Part shown: positions 11,076 through 21,800 of the stretch, piece after piece | How positions within the stretch are numbered: the stretch's first letter is position 1 | Layout: each line of letters begins with the position of its first letter | Assembly: GCF_023115465.1 (NCBI RefSeq) | Contig: NZ_CP096034.1 | Location: forward strand, 4,626,334 to 4,690,333 | Direction of reading: 5' to 3' | DNA: 64,000 nt | DNA from: Gottfriedia acidiceleris | GTDB lineage: Bacteria; Bacillota; Bacilli; Bacillales; Bacillaceae_G | Translations under genes and position numbers: made by a program | Notes under the pieces: generated by a model | What the model was told of the DNA's origin: nothing | Seen by the model: the letters and a program-made list of their open reading frames with translations, nothing else | The model's database searches: none

Positions 11076-12032
11076 TCAATCATAATGAACCCATTTCTTT
11101 TGTAAAACCATTTGAATCGCTGTAATAATTAAAATAATGATTAGTAGTAAAACTGCAATTGCAGCAGCATAACCTTTATCATTTAACACGAATGCATGCT
11201 GATAAAATAAGTACACAATTGATTGAGTGTTTTCGAGTGCTGTACTGCTTTTCCCAATCATCATAAAAATTAAATCAAACACTTGGAACGCTCCAATAAA
11301 GGACATGATAGTTACGAAGAATATAACCGGGGAAAGTAACGGCAGTGTTATTTTAAAGAAGACCTTGACTGGCCCTGCACCATCTATCTCCGCTGCTTCG
11401 TAATATGATCTTGGAATCCCTTGTAGTCCTGAAAGAAAGATAACCATGTTGTAACCAAGTCCACTCCAAATTGCTACTACGATAATTGAATACAGTGCAA
11501 TTTTTGGATCACTTACCCATTGTGGACCTTTTATTCCAAAGATAGATAAAAGATAATTTAGGAGCCCATAATCAGAATTATATAACCATCTCCAAACCAT
11601 AGCGATTGCTGCTGGCATGGTAATAACAGGTAAAAAATACAAGGTTCGATAAACAGATTTGCCCTTAATTTTTTGATTTAAGAGAACTGCTATAAGAATT
11701 GATAAAAAAATACCAATTGGAACCGTAAAAATGATATAAATGCCTGTGTTTTTAAACGACTGTAATAGGTTAGAGTCTTCTAGCATTTGTCTATAATTGT
11801 CTAATCCTGTCCATTCATATTGCCCAAATGCACCCCATTCTGTAAAACTGAAGTAAATGGTTTGAATGATTGGCCATAAATAGAAAATAGTTAACCCAAT
11901 CATTGTTGGTGCGATCATACAATAAGCCCAAAAATAATCTGATCGTTTTCTCGTCTTTGTTAAGCTTTGTATTCTTAGTTTACTTTTTGATTTCACTTCA
12001 ACTTGTAGAGGCATTTCTTTCACTATATTCAC
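11076..12032 (-). CDS. Carbohydrate ABC transporter permease (MalF/UgpA type)
   Basis: A 318-aa permease with a basic cytoplasmic N terminus (KSKSKLRIQSLTKTRKRS) followed by six predicted membrane helices. The EAA loop reads YYEAAEIDGAGPVKVFFKITLPLLSP. It pairs with the MalG-type permease downstream to form the membrane channel of the importer. It lies 66 nt from the binding-protein gene and is in the same operon. Confidence 0.9.
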   Translation of the reverse strand: MNIVKEMPLQVEVKSKSKLRIQSLTKTRKRSDYFWAYCMIAPTMIGLTIFYLWPIIQTIYFSFTEWGAFGQYEWTGLDNYRQMLEDSNLLQSFKNTGIYIIFTVPIGIFLSILIAVLLNQKIKGKSVYRTLYFLPVITMPAAIAMVWRWLYNSDYGLLNYLLSIFGIKGPQWVSDPKIALYSIIVVAIWSGLGYNMVIFLSGLQGIPRSYYEAAEIDGAGPVKVFFKITLPLLSPVIFFVTIMSFIGAFQVFDLIFMMIGKSSTALENTQSIVYLFYQHAFVLNDKGYAAAIAVLLLIIILIITAIQMVLQKKWVHYD

Positions 12033-12098
12033 TCCTTTTAAGGGAAATAAAGAGAAGAAGTAATTTTAGGCTTTAGAAAGCTTCTTCTCTTCATTTTT

Positions 12099-13349
12099 TT
12101 AGTTCTTAGCTAGTGCCTCGTCTGCCTTTTTCGTTAATTCTTTTGCAGCATCTTCAACACTTTCTTCATTACTCCATGCCTTTTTCAAGATATCTGTTTC
12201 ATACTGCCAGATTTCGCCTGTATTTTTCACACTTGGTAATGGAACTGAATAGTCAACTCCATCAATAAATGCTTGAAGATTTAAATTTGGAACAGCTTTT
12301 AGCCAAGCATCTTGTGTACCATTATAAGCAGGGATTACAGTACCAGTTTTCGCATATACTTCTGCTGCTTCTTTAGAACCCAAGAATTGAACAAACTTCC
12401 AAGCAGCATCTTTATGTTTTGTGTTTGCCGCAATAACGTTTGCTAAGCCATGAATGGAAACTGCACGCTGTTTTCCTTTAGGTACAACAGCTACATTTAA
12501 ATCTGGATTTTTCTTATATTCTGGAACCATCCAAGGTCCATCAAACATCATTGCAATTTTTCCAGATGAGAATAACTCTGATGGTGCTGTTTCCGTCATT
12601 TGAGCTTGTGTTGGTGACAGACCTTCTTTTATAAAACTAATGTTATATTTAAGTGCTTCAATTGCCTCAGGTTGATCAAATCCGACCGATTTGCCATCGT
12701 CGGAAATAATATGTCCACCATTTTGCCAAATGAAATCATAATATCCGCCTTGGTTACCCATTAAAGCTGCAAAACCATAAATTCCTTTTTCTTTATTTGT
12801 CAATTTCTTAGCTACTTCTTTTAACTTATTCCAATCCCAAGTATTATCCGGGTAAGGTATACCTGCTTCATCAAAAATCTTTTTGTTATACCAAAGTCCA
12901 GTTGTATCAAAGTCTTTTGGAATACCATAAAGCTTTCCATCTACTGTATAAAGATCGACCAATGACTTAGGATAATTGTCTAAACGATAGTTATCCTTTG
13001 AAGCCAAGTCACTAAGTGGGACAATTACTTTACCTTCCGCATATTGGACTACATGTGGACCATTCATCCATAAAACGTCTGGTAACGCTCCTCCTGTTGC
13101 AGCTGTTTCTAGCTTTTGAAAATACTGTGCATAAGGAGTAAGTTCAGTTTTCACTTTAATATTAGGGTACTTTTCATTAAATAATTTTATAATTTCATCA
13201 ACTGCGGGAACTTGCTTCTTATCCCAAAAACCGTAAGTAATTTCAACCTTTCCATCTTTTGCATCCCCTGATGTATCACTGCTGCCACATCCAGCTAATC
13301 CTAGTAAGCCTAAAGCCAAGGTTAATAGCAAAACAAGCCACTTTTTCAT
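12099..13349 (-). CDS. Sugar-binding lipoprotein of an ABC importer
   Basis: A 416-aa extracellular solute-binding protein (SBP_bac_1 type) with a lipoprotein signal: a basic start, a hydrophobic core and the lipobox LAGC with Cys21 as the lipidated residue. The mature part has the FNEKYPNIKVKTELTPY opening typical of carbohydrate binders and a late GPWMVPEYKK segment. It is the first gene of the importer operon, directly after two GntR operators. The ligand is probably an amino sugar or a glycoside containing one (inference from neighbours). Confidence 0.9.
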   Translation of the reverse strand: MKKWLVLLLTLALGLLGLAGCGSSDTSGDAKDGKVEITYGFWDKKQVPAVDEIIKLFNEKYPNIKVKTELTPYAQYFQKLETAATGGALPDVLWMNGPHVVQYAEGKVIVPLSDLASKDNYRLDNYPKSLVDLYTVDGKLYGIPKDFDTTGLWYNKKIFDEAGIPYPDNTWDWNKLKEVAKKLTNKEKGIYGFAALMGNQGGYYDFIWQNGGHIISDDGKSVGFDQPEAIEALKYNISFIKEGLSPTQAQMTETAPSELFSSGKIAMMFDGPWMVPEYKKNPDLNVAVVPKGKQRAVSIHGLANVIAANTKHKDAAWKFVQFLGSKEAAEVYAKTGTVIPAYNGTQDAWLKAVPNLNLQAFIDGVDYSVPLPSVKNTGEIWQYETDILKKAWSNEESVEDAAKELTKKADEALAKN

Positions 13350-13440
13350 CCCATTCCCCTTCTTTCTCTTAAAAGTTTAATAGCCTTTTAATCTGGTAGT
13401 TGCTCTAAAGACATATTTGGAATATTGTGCTCCACGAACG

Positions 13441-13464
13441 AGTTGTCATGATGTTATTACCAGT
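13441..13464. promoter_or_regulatory. GntR operator (promoter-distal, inside the leader)
   Basis: Half sites AGTTGTCATG and TATTACCAGT with a 4-bp centre, about 90 bp before the binding-protein start codon. It lies exactly 100 bp from the second operator, which would allow a repression loop. Confidence 0.65.
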
Positions 13465-13540
13465 TAGTTTGAAAAGGCTTACAAAAAATATTTAATTTGT
13501 AATAAAACATTCACCCCCAGTTATAACTTTCAAAAGTCAC

Positions 13541-13564
13541 TTTAGTAATGATGTCATTACCAGT
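13541..13564. promoter_or_regulatory. GntR operator at the importer promoter
   Basis: Half sites TTTAGTAATG and CATTACCAGT with a 4-bp centre; the inner 7-bp arms GTAATGA/TCATTAC are perfect. It overlaps the expected transcription start of the promoter at 13572-13600. Confidence 0.72.
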
Positions 13565-13571
13565 TGTATGT

Positions 13572-13600
13572 AGTATATCACCTCTTTTTTAAATCATGAA
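13572..13600 (-). promoter_or_regulatory. Sigma-A promoter candidate of the importer operon
   Basis: On the minus strand, a -10 box TATACT (13572-13577), a 17-bp spacer and a weak -35 box TTCATG (13595-13600). The start point would fall at the edge of the operator at 13541-13564, the usual layout for repression. Confidence 0.5.
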
Positions 13601-13690
13601 CACTTTTTTCAATTTTTCAAAAAATTTAAATCGACAAGATTCATCATGATCCTCGTTGTTTAGTCCTAATAACCTATTTCCTACCATAAC

Positions 13691-13730
13691 AAAAAGAACC
13701 TACAATCCAATTTCAATTGAAGGTTCTTTA
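13691..13730 (-). terminator. Terminator after mqo
   Basis: A 9-bp perfect stem (AAAGAACCT at 13693-13701 with 13721-13729), extended by an inner AATT pairing, starting about 25 nt after the mqo stop codon. Confidence 0.75.
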
Positions 13731-13752
13731 CTTTCATGTTAATTGAAAAAAA

Positions 13753-15252
13753 TTAACTATAAGCTAGTTCTTTTTCGTTTAATCCAAGTGATTTTGAAGT
13801 TGAAGCTTGAATTTCCTCTAAAAGTTCTGGATGTTCTTCTAGATTTAAACCAAATGAAGGGATCATCTCTCTAATTTTTGGAGCCCACTCCATCATATGC
13901 CCGGGGAAGCATTTCTCTAATACTTCAAGCATTACGTGAACAGCTGTCGAAGCACCTGGAGATGCTCCAAGTAATGCCGCAATCGATCCATCAGCTGCAC
14001 TAACTACTTCCGTACCGAATTGAAGCGTTCCTTTTCCAGCTGGCGTGTCTTTAATAACTTGTACACGTTGACCAGCAACTACGATATCCCAATCTTCACT
14101 CTTAGCATTTGGAATAAATTCACGTAATTCTTCCATACGCTTTTCATTCGATAATAAGACTTGTTGGATTAAATATTTAGTTAATGACATCTCTTTTACG
14201 CCTGCAGCTAACATAGTCATAACGTTATTTGGTTTTACAGAACTAATTAGATCCATATTTGAACCTGTTTTTAAGAACTTTGGTGAAAACCCAGCAAACG
14301 GTCCAAATAATAACGACTTTTGGTTATCGATATACCTTGTATCAAGATGCGGAACGGACATTGGTGGTGCACCAACTTTAGCTTTTCCGTATACTTTTGC
14401 ATGATGCTGCTTGGCAACCTCTGGGTTTTTACATACTAAGAATAGTCCACTTACAGGGAACCCACCAATATGTTTTGACTCAGGGATACCAGTTTTTTGT
14501 AGTAATGGCAGACTAGCTCCTCCACTACCGATAAACACAAATTTTGCAATGTGGGAATCGATGTTACCAGTGCTCATATTATACACCTTTACTTCCCACC
14601 CGCCGTCACTAGTGCGTTTAATGTCTTCAACACTATGTCTATAGTTTATCACTACATTCTTACTCTCTAAGTGCTCAAACATCATGCGTGTTAAAGCGCC
14701 AAAGTTTACGTCCGTTCCAGAGTCAATTTTTGTTGCCGCTATTGGTTCATTAGATGTGCGTCCTTCCATGATTAGCGGGATCCATTCTTTCAACTTTTGA
14801 GCGTCTTCTGAGTATTCCATCCCTTTGAATAGAGGATTTTTAGAAAGCGCTTCAAATCGTTTATTCAAAAATTCCACATTTTCTTTACCTTGCACTAAAC
14901 TCATATGAGGAATTGGCATGATAAAGTCTTGTGGATTACCAATCAAGTCATTGTTTACAAGATATGACCAGAACTGTCTGGAAAGTTGAAACTGTTCATT
15001 AATTTTTATTGCTTTGCTAATATCAATTGATCCATCAGCTTTTTCTGATGTATAGTTAAGCTCACATAATGCAGCATGTCCCGTACCTGCATTATTCCAC
15101 TCATTAGAGCTTTCTTCTCCTGCTTTTTCTAATTTCTCAAATACTTTAATTTCCATTTCCGGTGCTAATTCTTTTAGTAATGATCCCAAAGTCGCACTCA
15201 TGACTCCGGCACCAATTAAGATAATGTCTGTTCTAGTTTGTCTGTTGCTCAT
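13753..15252 (-). CDS. mqo: Malate:quinone oxidoreductase
   Basis: A 499-aa FAD-dependent, membrane-associated enzyme that oxidises malate to oxaloacetate and passes electrons to the quinone pool, bypassing NAD-dependent malate dehydrogenase. The N-terminal FAD motif is [38 protein letters not shown] and [17 protein letters not shown] are strongly Mqo-like, and the C terminus has the second flavin motif [16 protein letters not shown]. The longest frame opens with TTG at 15282, but GGAAGG lies 5 nt before the ATG at 15252 (MSNRQT), so that start is chosen. The gene is monocistronic with an unusually long, structured upstream region. Confidence 0.93.
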   Translation of the reverse strand: MSNRQTRTDIILIGAGVMSATLGSLLKELAPEMEIKVFEKLEKAGEESSNEWNNAGTGHAALCELNYTSEKADGSIDISKAIKINEQFQLSRQFWSYLVNNDLIGNPQDFIMPIPHMSLVQGKENVEFLNKRFEALSKNPLFKGMEYSEDAQKLKEWIPLIMEGRTSNEPIAATKIDSGTDVNFGALTRMMFEHLESKNVVINYRHSVEDIKRTSDGGWEVKVYNMSTGNIDSHIAKFVFIGSGGASLPLLQKTGIPESKHIGGFPVSGLFLVCKNPEVAKQHHAKVYGKAKVGAPPMSVPHLDTRYIDNQKSLLFGPFAGFSPKFLKTGSNMDLISSVKPNNVMTMLAAGVKEMSLTKYLIQQVLLSNEKRMEELREFIPNAKSEDWDIVVAGQRVQVIKDTPAGKGTLQFGTEVVSAADGSIAALLGASPGASTAVHVMLEVLEKCFPGHMMEWAPKIREMIPSFGLNLEEHPELLEEIQASTSKSLGLNEKELAYS

Positions 15253-15366
15253 AATAACCTTCCTTTTCCCCTTTTTTTGCAAAAAAGTAGGTTTTCCTGC
15301 TTAGGTGTCACAAAAAGCAAGGCACCACCTAGGAACACACCTTTTCTGTCTCAATTATATCTTATT

Positions 15367-15439
15367 AATAGTATAACACATTTAAGCTACATTTTAATAA
15401 TAGTATATCACTATTTAATTATATCCAATTAATAGTATA
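15367..15439. repeat. Three AATAGTATA repeats at a 32-bp period
   Basis: Exact 9-mers at 15367-15375, 15399-15407 and 15431-15439. A spacing of 32 bp is close to three helical turns, so the copies lie on one DNA face. On the mqo-coding strand each reads TATACTATT, which also resembles a -10 box. Confidence 0.6.
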
Positions 15440-15731
15440 TTTTTATTATTAATTGTCCTAAAAAATTTTTTTCTTTATCTGATAATTATAAACTATTTAA
15501 ACAATGTACAAAAGTTAAAAATCTATCATTAAGGTCCTTATTTTAGAAAAATAAATTTTGGCTCTCTATTACTTAGTGAACCCTACCTCTATATAGTAAG
15601 CGCTCATTTTAACTTTGTCTCGTGAACAATATAAAATATCTGAAGGAAAGATTTGCTTATTATTTTAAAATTATTTAATTGAACCAAATTTTAGTTTAAA
15701 TTTACTCGGACTTGTATGATTTATACACAAA

Positions 15732-15763
15732 AAGAGCTGCCGAGAAGTTCCCGACAGCCTAGT
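15732..15763 (-). terminator. Terminator of the 2677-aa subtilase gene
   Basis: On the minus strand, a stem of about 9 bp between GCTGTCGGG and CTCGGCAGC (with G-U pairs) and a 5-nt loop, followed by TCTTTTTG. It lies about 105 nt after the stop codon. Confidence 0.75.
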
Positions 15764-15869
15764 ACGACTCAAAATGAGCCTCTTATTCCTCGTTCGAAAA
15801 AATATATTTTCTATTTATATACTTATTTTTTAAAAATTCTTACTTTCTTTGTCAATGACTGCTGAATCA

Positions 15870-18800
15870 TTACTTTCCACTGTTACCTTTATGTTTAAAC
15901 GTAACACTAATTGTATGATTCTTTGTTATGTTCGTAAACGTGTACGTATTATTTATAAGCTTTGTTTCTACTCCGTCTACTTTAAACGAGTCAACCTCAT
16001 AATTACCCTTATCAGGTGTAATTTTGAATGTTTGATTTGCTCCTTCATCTACAGTAAGTATACCGACCGGGCTAATCGTTCCATTGCCTTCAGCTGATGC
16101 TACGATTGTATAAATAATCTTCTTGAACGTTACGTTAATCGTGTGGTCTTTTGTTACATTTGTAAACGTATAAGCGTTATTTGTAAGATTTGCATTCACA
16201 CCATCAACAGTAAATGTAGCAACCTCATAGCCTTTATTCGGTGTAACCGTAAATGTTTGATCCTTTCCATGATTTACAGAAACATTCCCGCTTGGACTAA
16301 TCGTTCCATTGCTTCCAGCTGCTGCTGTGATTGTGTGTACGATTTGTTTAAACGTTACATTAATCGTATGATCTTTCGTTATGTTCGTAAATGTGTAAGT
16401 ATTGTTTGTTAACTGTGCATCCACACCATCTACTTTAAACGTTGCAACCTCAAAACCGTCATAAGGTGTGACTGTAAACGTTTGGTTCGTTCCATAATTC
16501 GTAGCAATTCTACCGTTCGGACTAATCATTCCGTTAGTTCCAGCTGTTGTTGTAATGATGTGAACAATTTGTTTAAATGTTACATCAATTGAATGATTCT
16601 TCGTGATGTTTGTAAATGTGTACTCGCCATTTGTTACTGTTACTTCTTGCCCATCAACCTTCACGCTTCCAATCTCAAAACCAGTATTCGGCGTGATTTT
16701 AAACGTTTGGCTAGATCCATGTTTTACCGAAACGAAGCCTTCTGGATCAATTTTTCCATTGCTGTCTGATGTTGCCGAAATTAAATGTGACAAATCATCA
16801 CTAATGATGATCGTAAATGCCGTATCGGTATAACCAGGCGCAGAAATTGTAAACTCATATTCACCTAGGTCTTTAAATAAAGATCGATCAACAAATGTCA
16901 GTTCATTAGCTGTAAGCGTGTACTTACTAGAATCAACTACTTTGCCATTTAGTGAAACAACAGGTGATGCCGCAAGCCAATTTGAATCTTGATTGTAGCT
17001 AGTAGTGATTGGTGTATCTTCTTGAATATAAGCAATTTTTGATGCAAATACTGGTGCATTATTCTTAACTACTTGAGTTACAGACGTAACAGGGTAGCAA
17101 TAAGCTGTAAACTTAATCGCAATATTACCTGTTGCTGGGAATGCAGTTCCAGGCATTGTAATCGTAATATTTTTATCATCAGATGAGATCGTCGTATCCG
17201 CTTTTATCGATACGCCTCCTACTGTAATATCACCTGAAACAGCCTTTGTAGCATTTGCCCATCTCATGTTTTCAGCATTGTTCGGAACTGTCACAATAAC
17301 TGGCTTACCAATTCCACTTGGTGTCAAAGTAGGCGTTGGTGCTGTTCTTTGAGTAAATGGTTGAGCAACTGTAATTGGTGTAAAATATGGCGATTTGAAC
17401 CTAACGTTCTTATTACCTGCAGCTGTATTCGACTGTGTTACGTACCCGTCAATCGTTACTGCCCCTGTACCATTTGCCACAGTTGTTGTGACGAATGGTT
17501 TGACCGATGTAATTGATGACATTTGAATTGTCACATCGCCATTATCCACGGTTTGATCTGATGTTGACGCAAGGAAAATTGAACTTCTCCACAGTGGATT
17601 ATCGGCACCGTTAATCGTATAAGTAATGGTGTCACCAAACTGCGGTGTTCCCGTAGGCGCGGAAAGCGTAAGCACAGGCGCAGTTTGAGGTGTAACAGTT
17701 ACAGTTAAAATCGTGTCAGCATAACCCGGAGCTGTTACACTTAAATTCCTTGAAACTGCACCACCACCATCAGTTCTTACTAAATTATATGGAATTGTTA
17801 TCGTTCCTGCTGTTTCATCAACGCTAACTTTCGTTTTGATTGATGTGCCAAATTTAATATCGCCACCAGCCTTCACCGCAGATATCCAATCAGATGCTGC
17901 TGAACTAGGATTATATGTCATTACTAAGTCTTTTCCAGCATAGATTGTACCTGCTGGTTTTGTAAGTGTTATCCCTTGTTTGTAGAAAGGCTGATCAACT
18001 GTCGCAGTTTGGTAATTCGGTGCGATGATGTTGATTTTTACGCTTCCTGGTGCTGTGATTAACGATTTATTAATCTTAATTGGCGTTCCAGGAGCACCTA
18101 AAGTGATGTTATTCGTTTCGAAATCTGCTCTTGCTATCGTAGTGCTACCAACTTGTATAGCTGTAATCGCATCTCTCCACGCTTGTGTATCGTTTGTTGT
18201 ACCAGCCGTAATCGAAATCGGATTTGAATTGCCATCATTAAAATATCGATTTGATTCTGCTGTCAACGTTGGAGCTGAGAACGCATTGATTCTTTGATAG
18301 AATGTATACGAACTGTAATTGTCTGCATTAATCGTTATCTTCCAATCAGTAAATCCTAATCCGTCGAATACTGATGGTGTCGAGAAAACACCTGCTGGGA
18401 TTGTAAAGTTAAATGTTGTTGCGTTTGCCGGCGTTACTTGATTAAAGAGTGCCTCAAGTTCCGTTCCTGCATAGGTTGCAGCAACATCACCGTTTGGCTT
18501 AGTTACCGTAATCGACGTCATATTTGGCTTCCAAATATCACGATAGTGGGCAGCTGTTGAACCTGTCCCATCTGCAAGACTATAAGTTACTGCTTTTCCA
18601 ATGCTTGTGATATTATTTGGCGCGAGTAGGTTAAAGCTAGAAGTAAACGCACCACCTAACATTATAAATTTCAGAGAACGATCCATATAGCCTGGCGCTT
18701 TAAACACAATCGTGTGGATTCCTGGTGATTGGAACAACAATGGATCAAATTCGTATTGTCCTTTACCAGAAACAACTTTACTCACAATCGAATTGGTTGA

Positions 18801-21800
18801 AACGCCGTTATAGATATTCGTCGCTGCTTTTCGGTCAACGCCATCAATTAAGATTTGTCCACCATTACCTTCTAATGCTGTTCTCCAAGCGACATCTTCG
18901 ATTTGCGTAAGGGTAGAAGCATTAAATACATCAGGTGTTTTGTATTTGACAGAAAATAATTGAAACGGATTTACTTTTCCATAATATATTAAAGCAGAGC
19001 TGTCGCTTGTTTTGATATATGGTACTGGTTTTACGACAGTGTTAAAAGCAGATAAATCTGAACCGCTAGGTAACTTATTAAATCCAGTTAACGTAATCTC
19101 TTTGCTCGTTGTTGATACAATCGTTCCTGCTAATGCATCTGCATTAGGAGCGGTTGTATTGTATTTGCCAAAGTTTTTGACGATGTATTCAAAATCATTA
19201 TAATCAATTGAACCGTCAAAGTTTAAATCAGCTGCTCTTGAATAAGTTGATGGTGCTGCAACATAGTCATTGTATGCAGTACTTTCCACTTCGATGTCCC
19301 TCATATCGATCACATCATCACCGTTTACATCACCCGCAAGCATAACCGCACTAGGAACTGAATAGTTTCCTCCTGCTGAATAGCCATATTGTCCTGCTGA
19401 ATTCACGGCTAATTTGCCGTAATAAGATAAATGTCCAGGCATTTTCATTGTAAAATTGTATGGCTTATCTCCTGCTTGCATCGGAAGAGCTGCTGTAAAT
19501 AAACCAGTCTGAACGATCCCCTCGTTTATACTTGAAGAGCTGCTAGCTGGGTCTGACGCGATTGGTATCACAGAAGTAATCCCACCTGCATTCGGATCTT
19601 CAAATTTAATCTCAACACCTGAGTCTTTTGTTGTTATCGGTGTTGATCTACCGTATGCATTAGGCGCAGTCGGATAGTTTTGGAATCCTTCTGGTTTAAT
19701 ACTACCGTAGATAGATGCCCCACCTTTAATGTAAAGGAACTTATCTTGGAAAATTGGGACACGATCCATTCCGGTCTTACCATCGCTGTACGTTGTGATT
19801 TCAGGAATATTACCTGATCCAACAAGCCACATTGTATCCAGTCCTGAATCATTCGTAACTTTGTAAGTGATGTCAAGGATCGGCATTTCCTTTGCAGTGC
19901 CATCACTAATAGTATCCGCCGAATTCAATACACCTTGGGCTTGAACACTTTCAGGGAGATTAAAATTGAACATAAAATCACCGTTTGTGTCCAAGTCTTT
20001 ATGAATCCAATTTTTATCAGCTGTAATTCCTTTAGATGCTAAGAATGCTTTGTATTGTGCACTAAAGTCAATATCCATAATATCTGCAAAATCAAGCTTG
20101 TCGATATAGAACTTCGCGCCAACAACATTTTTAGGATATTTAATATTTAGCGTTGATTTAAAATTATCACCTTTTGCGATTAACGTTTTGTCAGCAAGGA
20201 AAGCAGGGTCGATGCCATTTAACGTTGTCGAACCTGGTGTATCAAGACGAGCAAATCTGTTAACTACATACTCGTTGCCCTTTTTAACAAAGTAATAATA
20301 TTTTCCTTGTGTTTCAAGATTACCTGCATACGAATAATCTTCAGGATAGATTCTGAACTGTGTCCCATAATTTTCTTTTTGAGGATCAGCATCCGTATTT
20401 ATAACGTCTTCTTTTGAAATCCCAAATTTAAATTTTCCATCTTCATTCATATCTAAGAAATAATTAACATATGGTGCATCGTTAGAATCTCCTAGCATTC
20501 CGTCAATTTTACCTAAAGATTGGCTCACTTTTGTATCAGTGTCATAGACCGGTGGTGCAGGCGCTTTTGTTTCGTGTCCAACATTTTTCATATAATCAAT
20601 GTTCGAATCGTAAGCTTTTCCTGAGAACCATTTTAATGCACCATCTGTCATTGGACCGTTAGGGTCAATCTCATAAATGCCCGGTTTGCTACCTTCATCC
20701 ATTTGAACGGTCGGAGCAGTGTTATCAATATAAACTGTATCATTTACTTCATAAAGTTTCCCAGTAGACGCGTCTAATGCGCGAGCTTGAATAACATACC
20801 CACCTTCGTCAGCAACTTTTGCAGTTGACGATTGTTGAGTAAGCTTTACAGTCAGATTAGGGTCGTCTTTAGAAATAGGAGTGCTATAAGGTAAATATGA
20901 CCCATTTAGCATAAAAGGTACATACGATATATTCCCTTGACCTAAACTTGATGTGTTAAGCGCTGTGATAAAACCGATATAATTTTTGCCCGTTATATCC
21001 ATAACATAAAGCTTAAGGCCAAATAAAGGGTCAATCGGACTTTTCACTCTAATCCCCGCGTAGGTTTGTGGGGTAACTGCATACGTATTCGGATTAAAGT
21101 TTTTATTACCACTAAGTGTAATTGCTTTTCGTGCAATTCTGAAATCTATACCTCTACTTTGAACGTTTATTGCAAGAGGAATGCGATAGGTTTCAGTAGA
21201 ACTAGTTGAATTAACAAAGTTAATATACGCCTCGTAGAATCCACTTGCAGCCGAAGCAGGTGCAGTGAATTTTGCGATTAGATGAACCGTGCCACCTGCT
21301 GGTACAGTAATCGAAGTTAATTCTGTCCCTGGTGCAGATGCATCACTTAAACTAATTTTAGCACCTTCAGTTGTACCATCTTGACCGCCGTTTACTAACG
21401 TATCCTTAAAGAAAGCACTTGAAGTGTCAAAGATTTTTGCTGCATTACTGTTATTCGTAATATACAAGTCGCCTGTTTTCATCACTGAACCATCTTCTTG
21501 ACGCGCTGTATAGCCAAACGAGAATGAAGCAGTTGTATTTGCTACGCTAATAATATTTGAATTAGATGAATCATCTAATGATGAGCGTGATTGAATATAA
21601 TCCTTTACTTTAAATAACATATCCGTATGGACAGCTTGATAAGGATCCGTTTTACCAGAGCCGATTTGGTATACACTTTTTTGCGTGTTAATCGGGTCTG
21701 CAGTTTGCATTAATACTGCTTTTACATCCTCAGGCTTATAGTTCGGGTGAGCTGCCAAAATTAATGCAGCCATACCTGCAACATGTGGAGTTGCCATCGA

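Larger units (their letters stand above)
13350..13752. other. Control region of the importer operon
   Basis: A 403-bp gene-free stretch. It holds the binding-protein promoter, two GntR operators exactly 100 bp apart, and the mqo terminator, each listed separately. No short gene was found. Confidence 0.7.
15253..15869. other. mqo upstream region and subtilase A 3' end
   Basis: A 617-bp gene-free stretch. Nearest mqo (15268-15345) the sequence can fold: GTG/CAC-rich inverted segments and a short AGGAAAACCT hairpin followed by a T run on the minus strand. Farther up are three copies of AATAGTATA exactly 32 bp apart (15367-15439). The far end has the subtilase A terminator. Confidence 0.6.

Noticed and set aside
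15890..16790. Repeat array considered as a CRISPR or satellite
   Set aside because: The units are protein-coding, in frame and about 222 bp long with gradual divergence, so they are domain repeats and not a CRISPR array.
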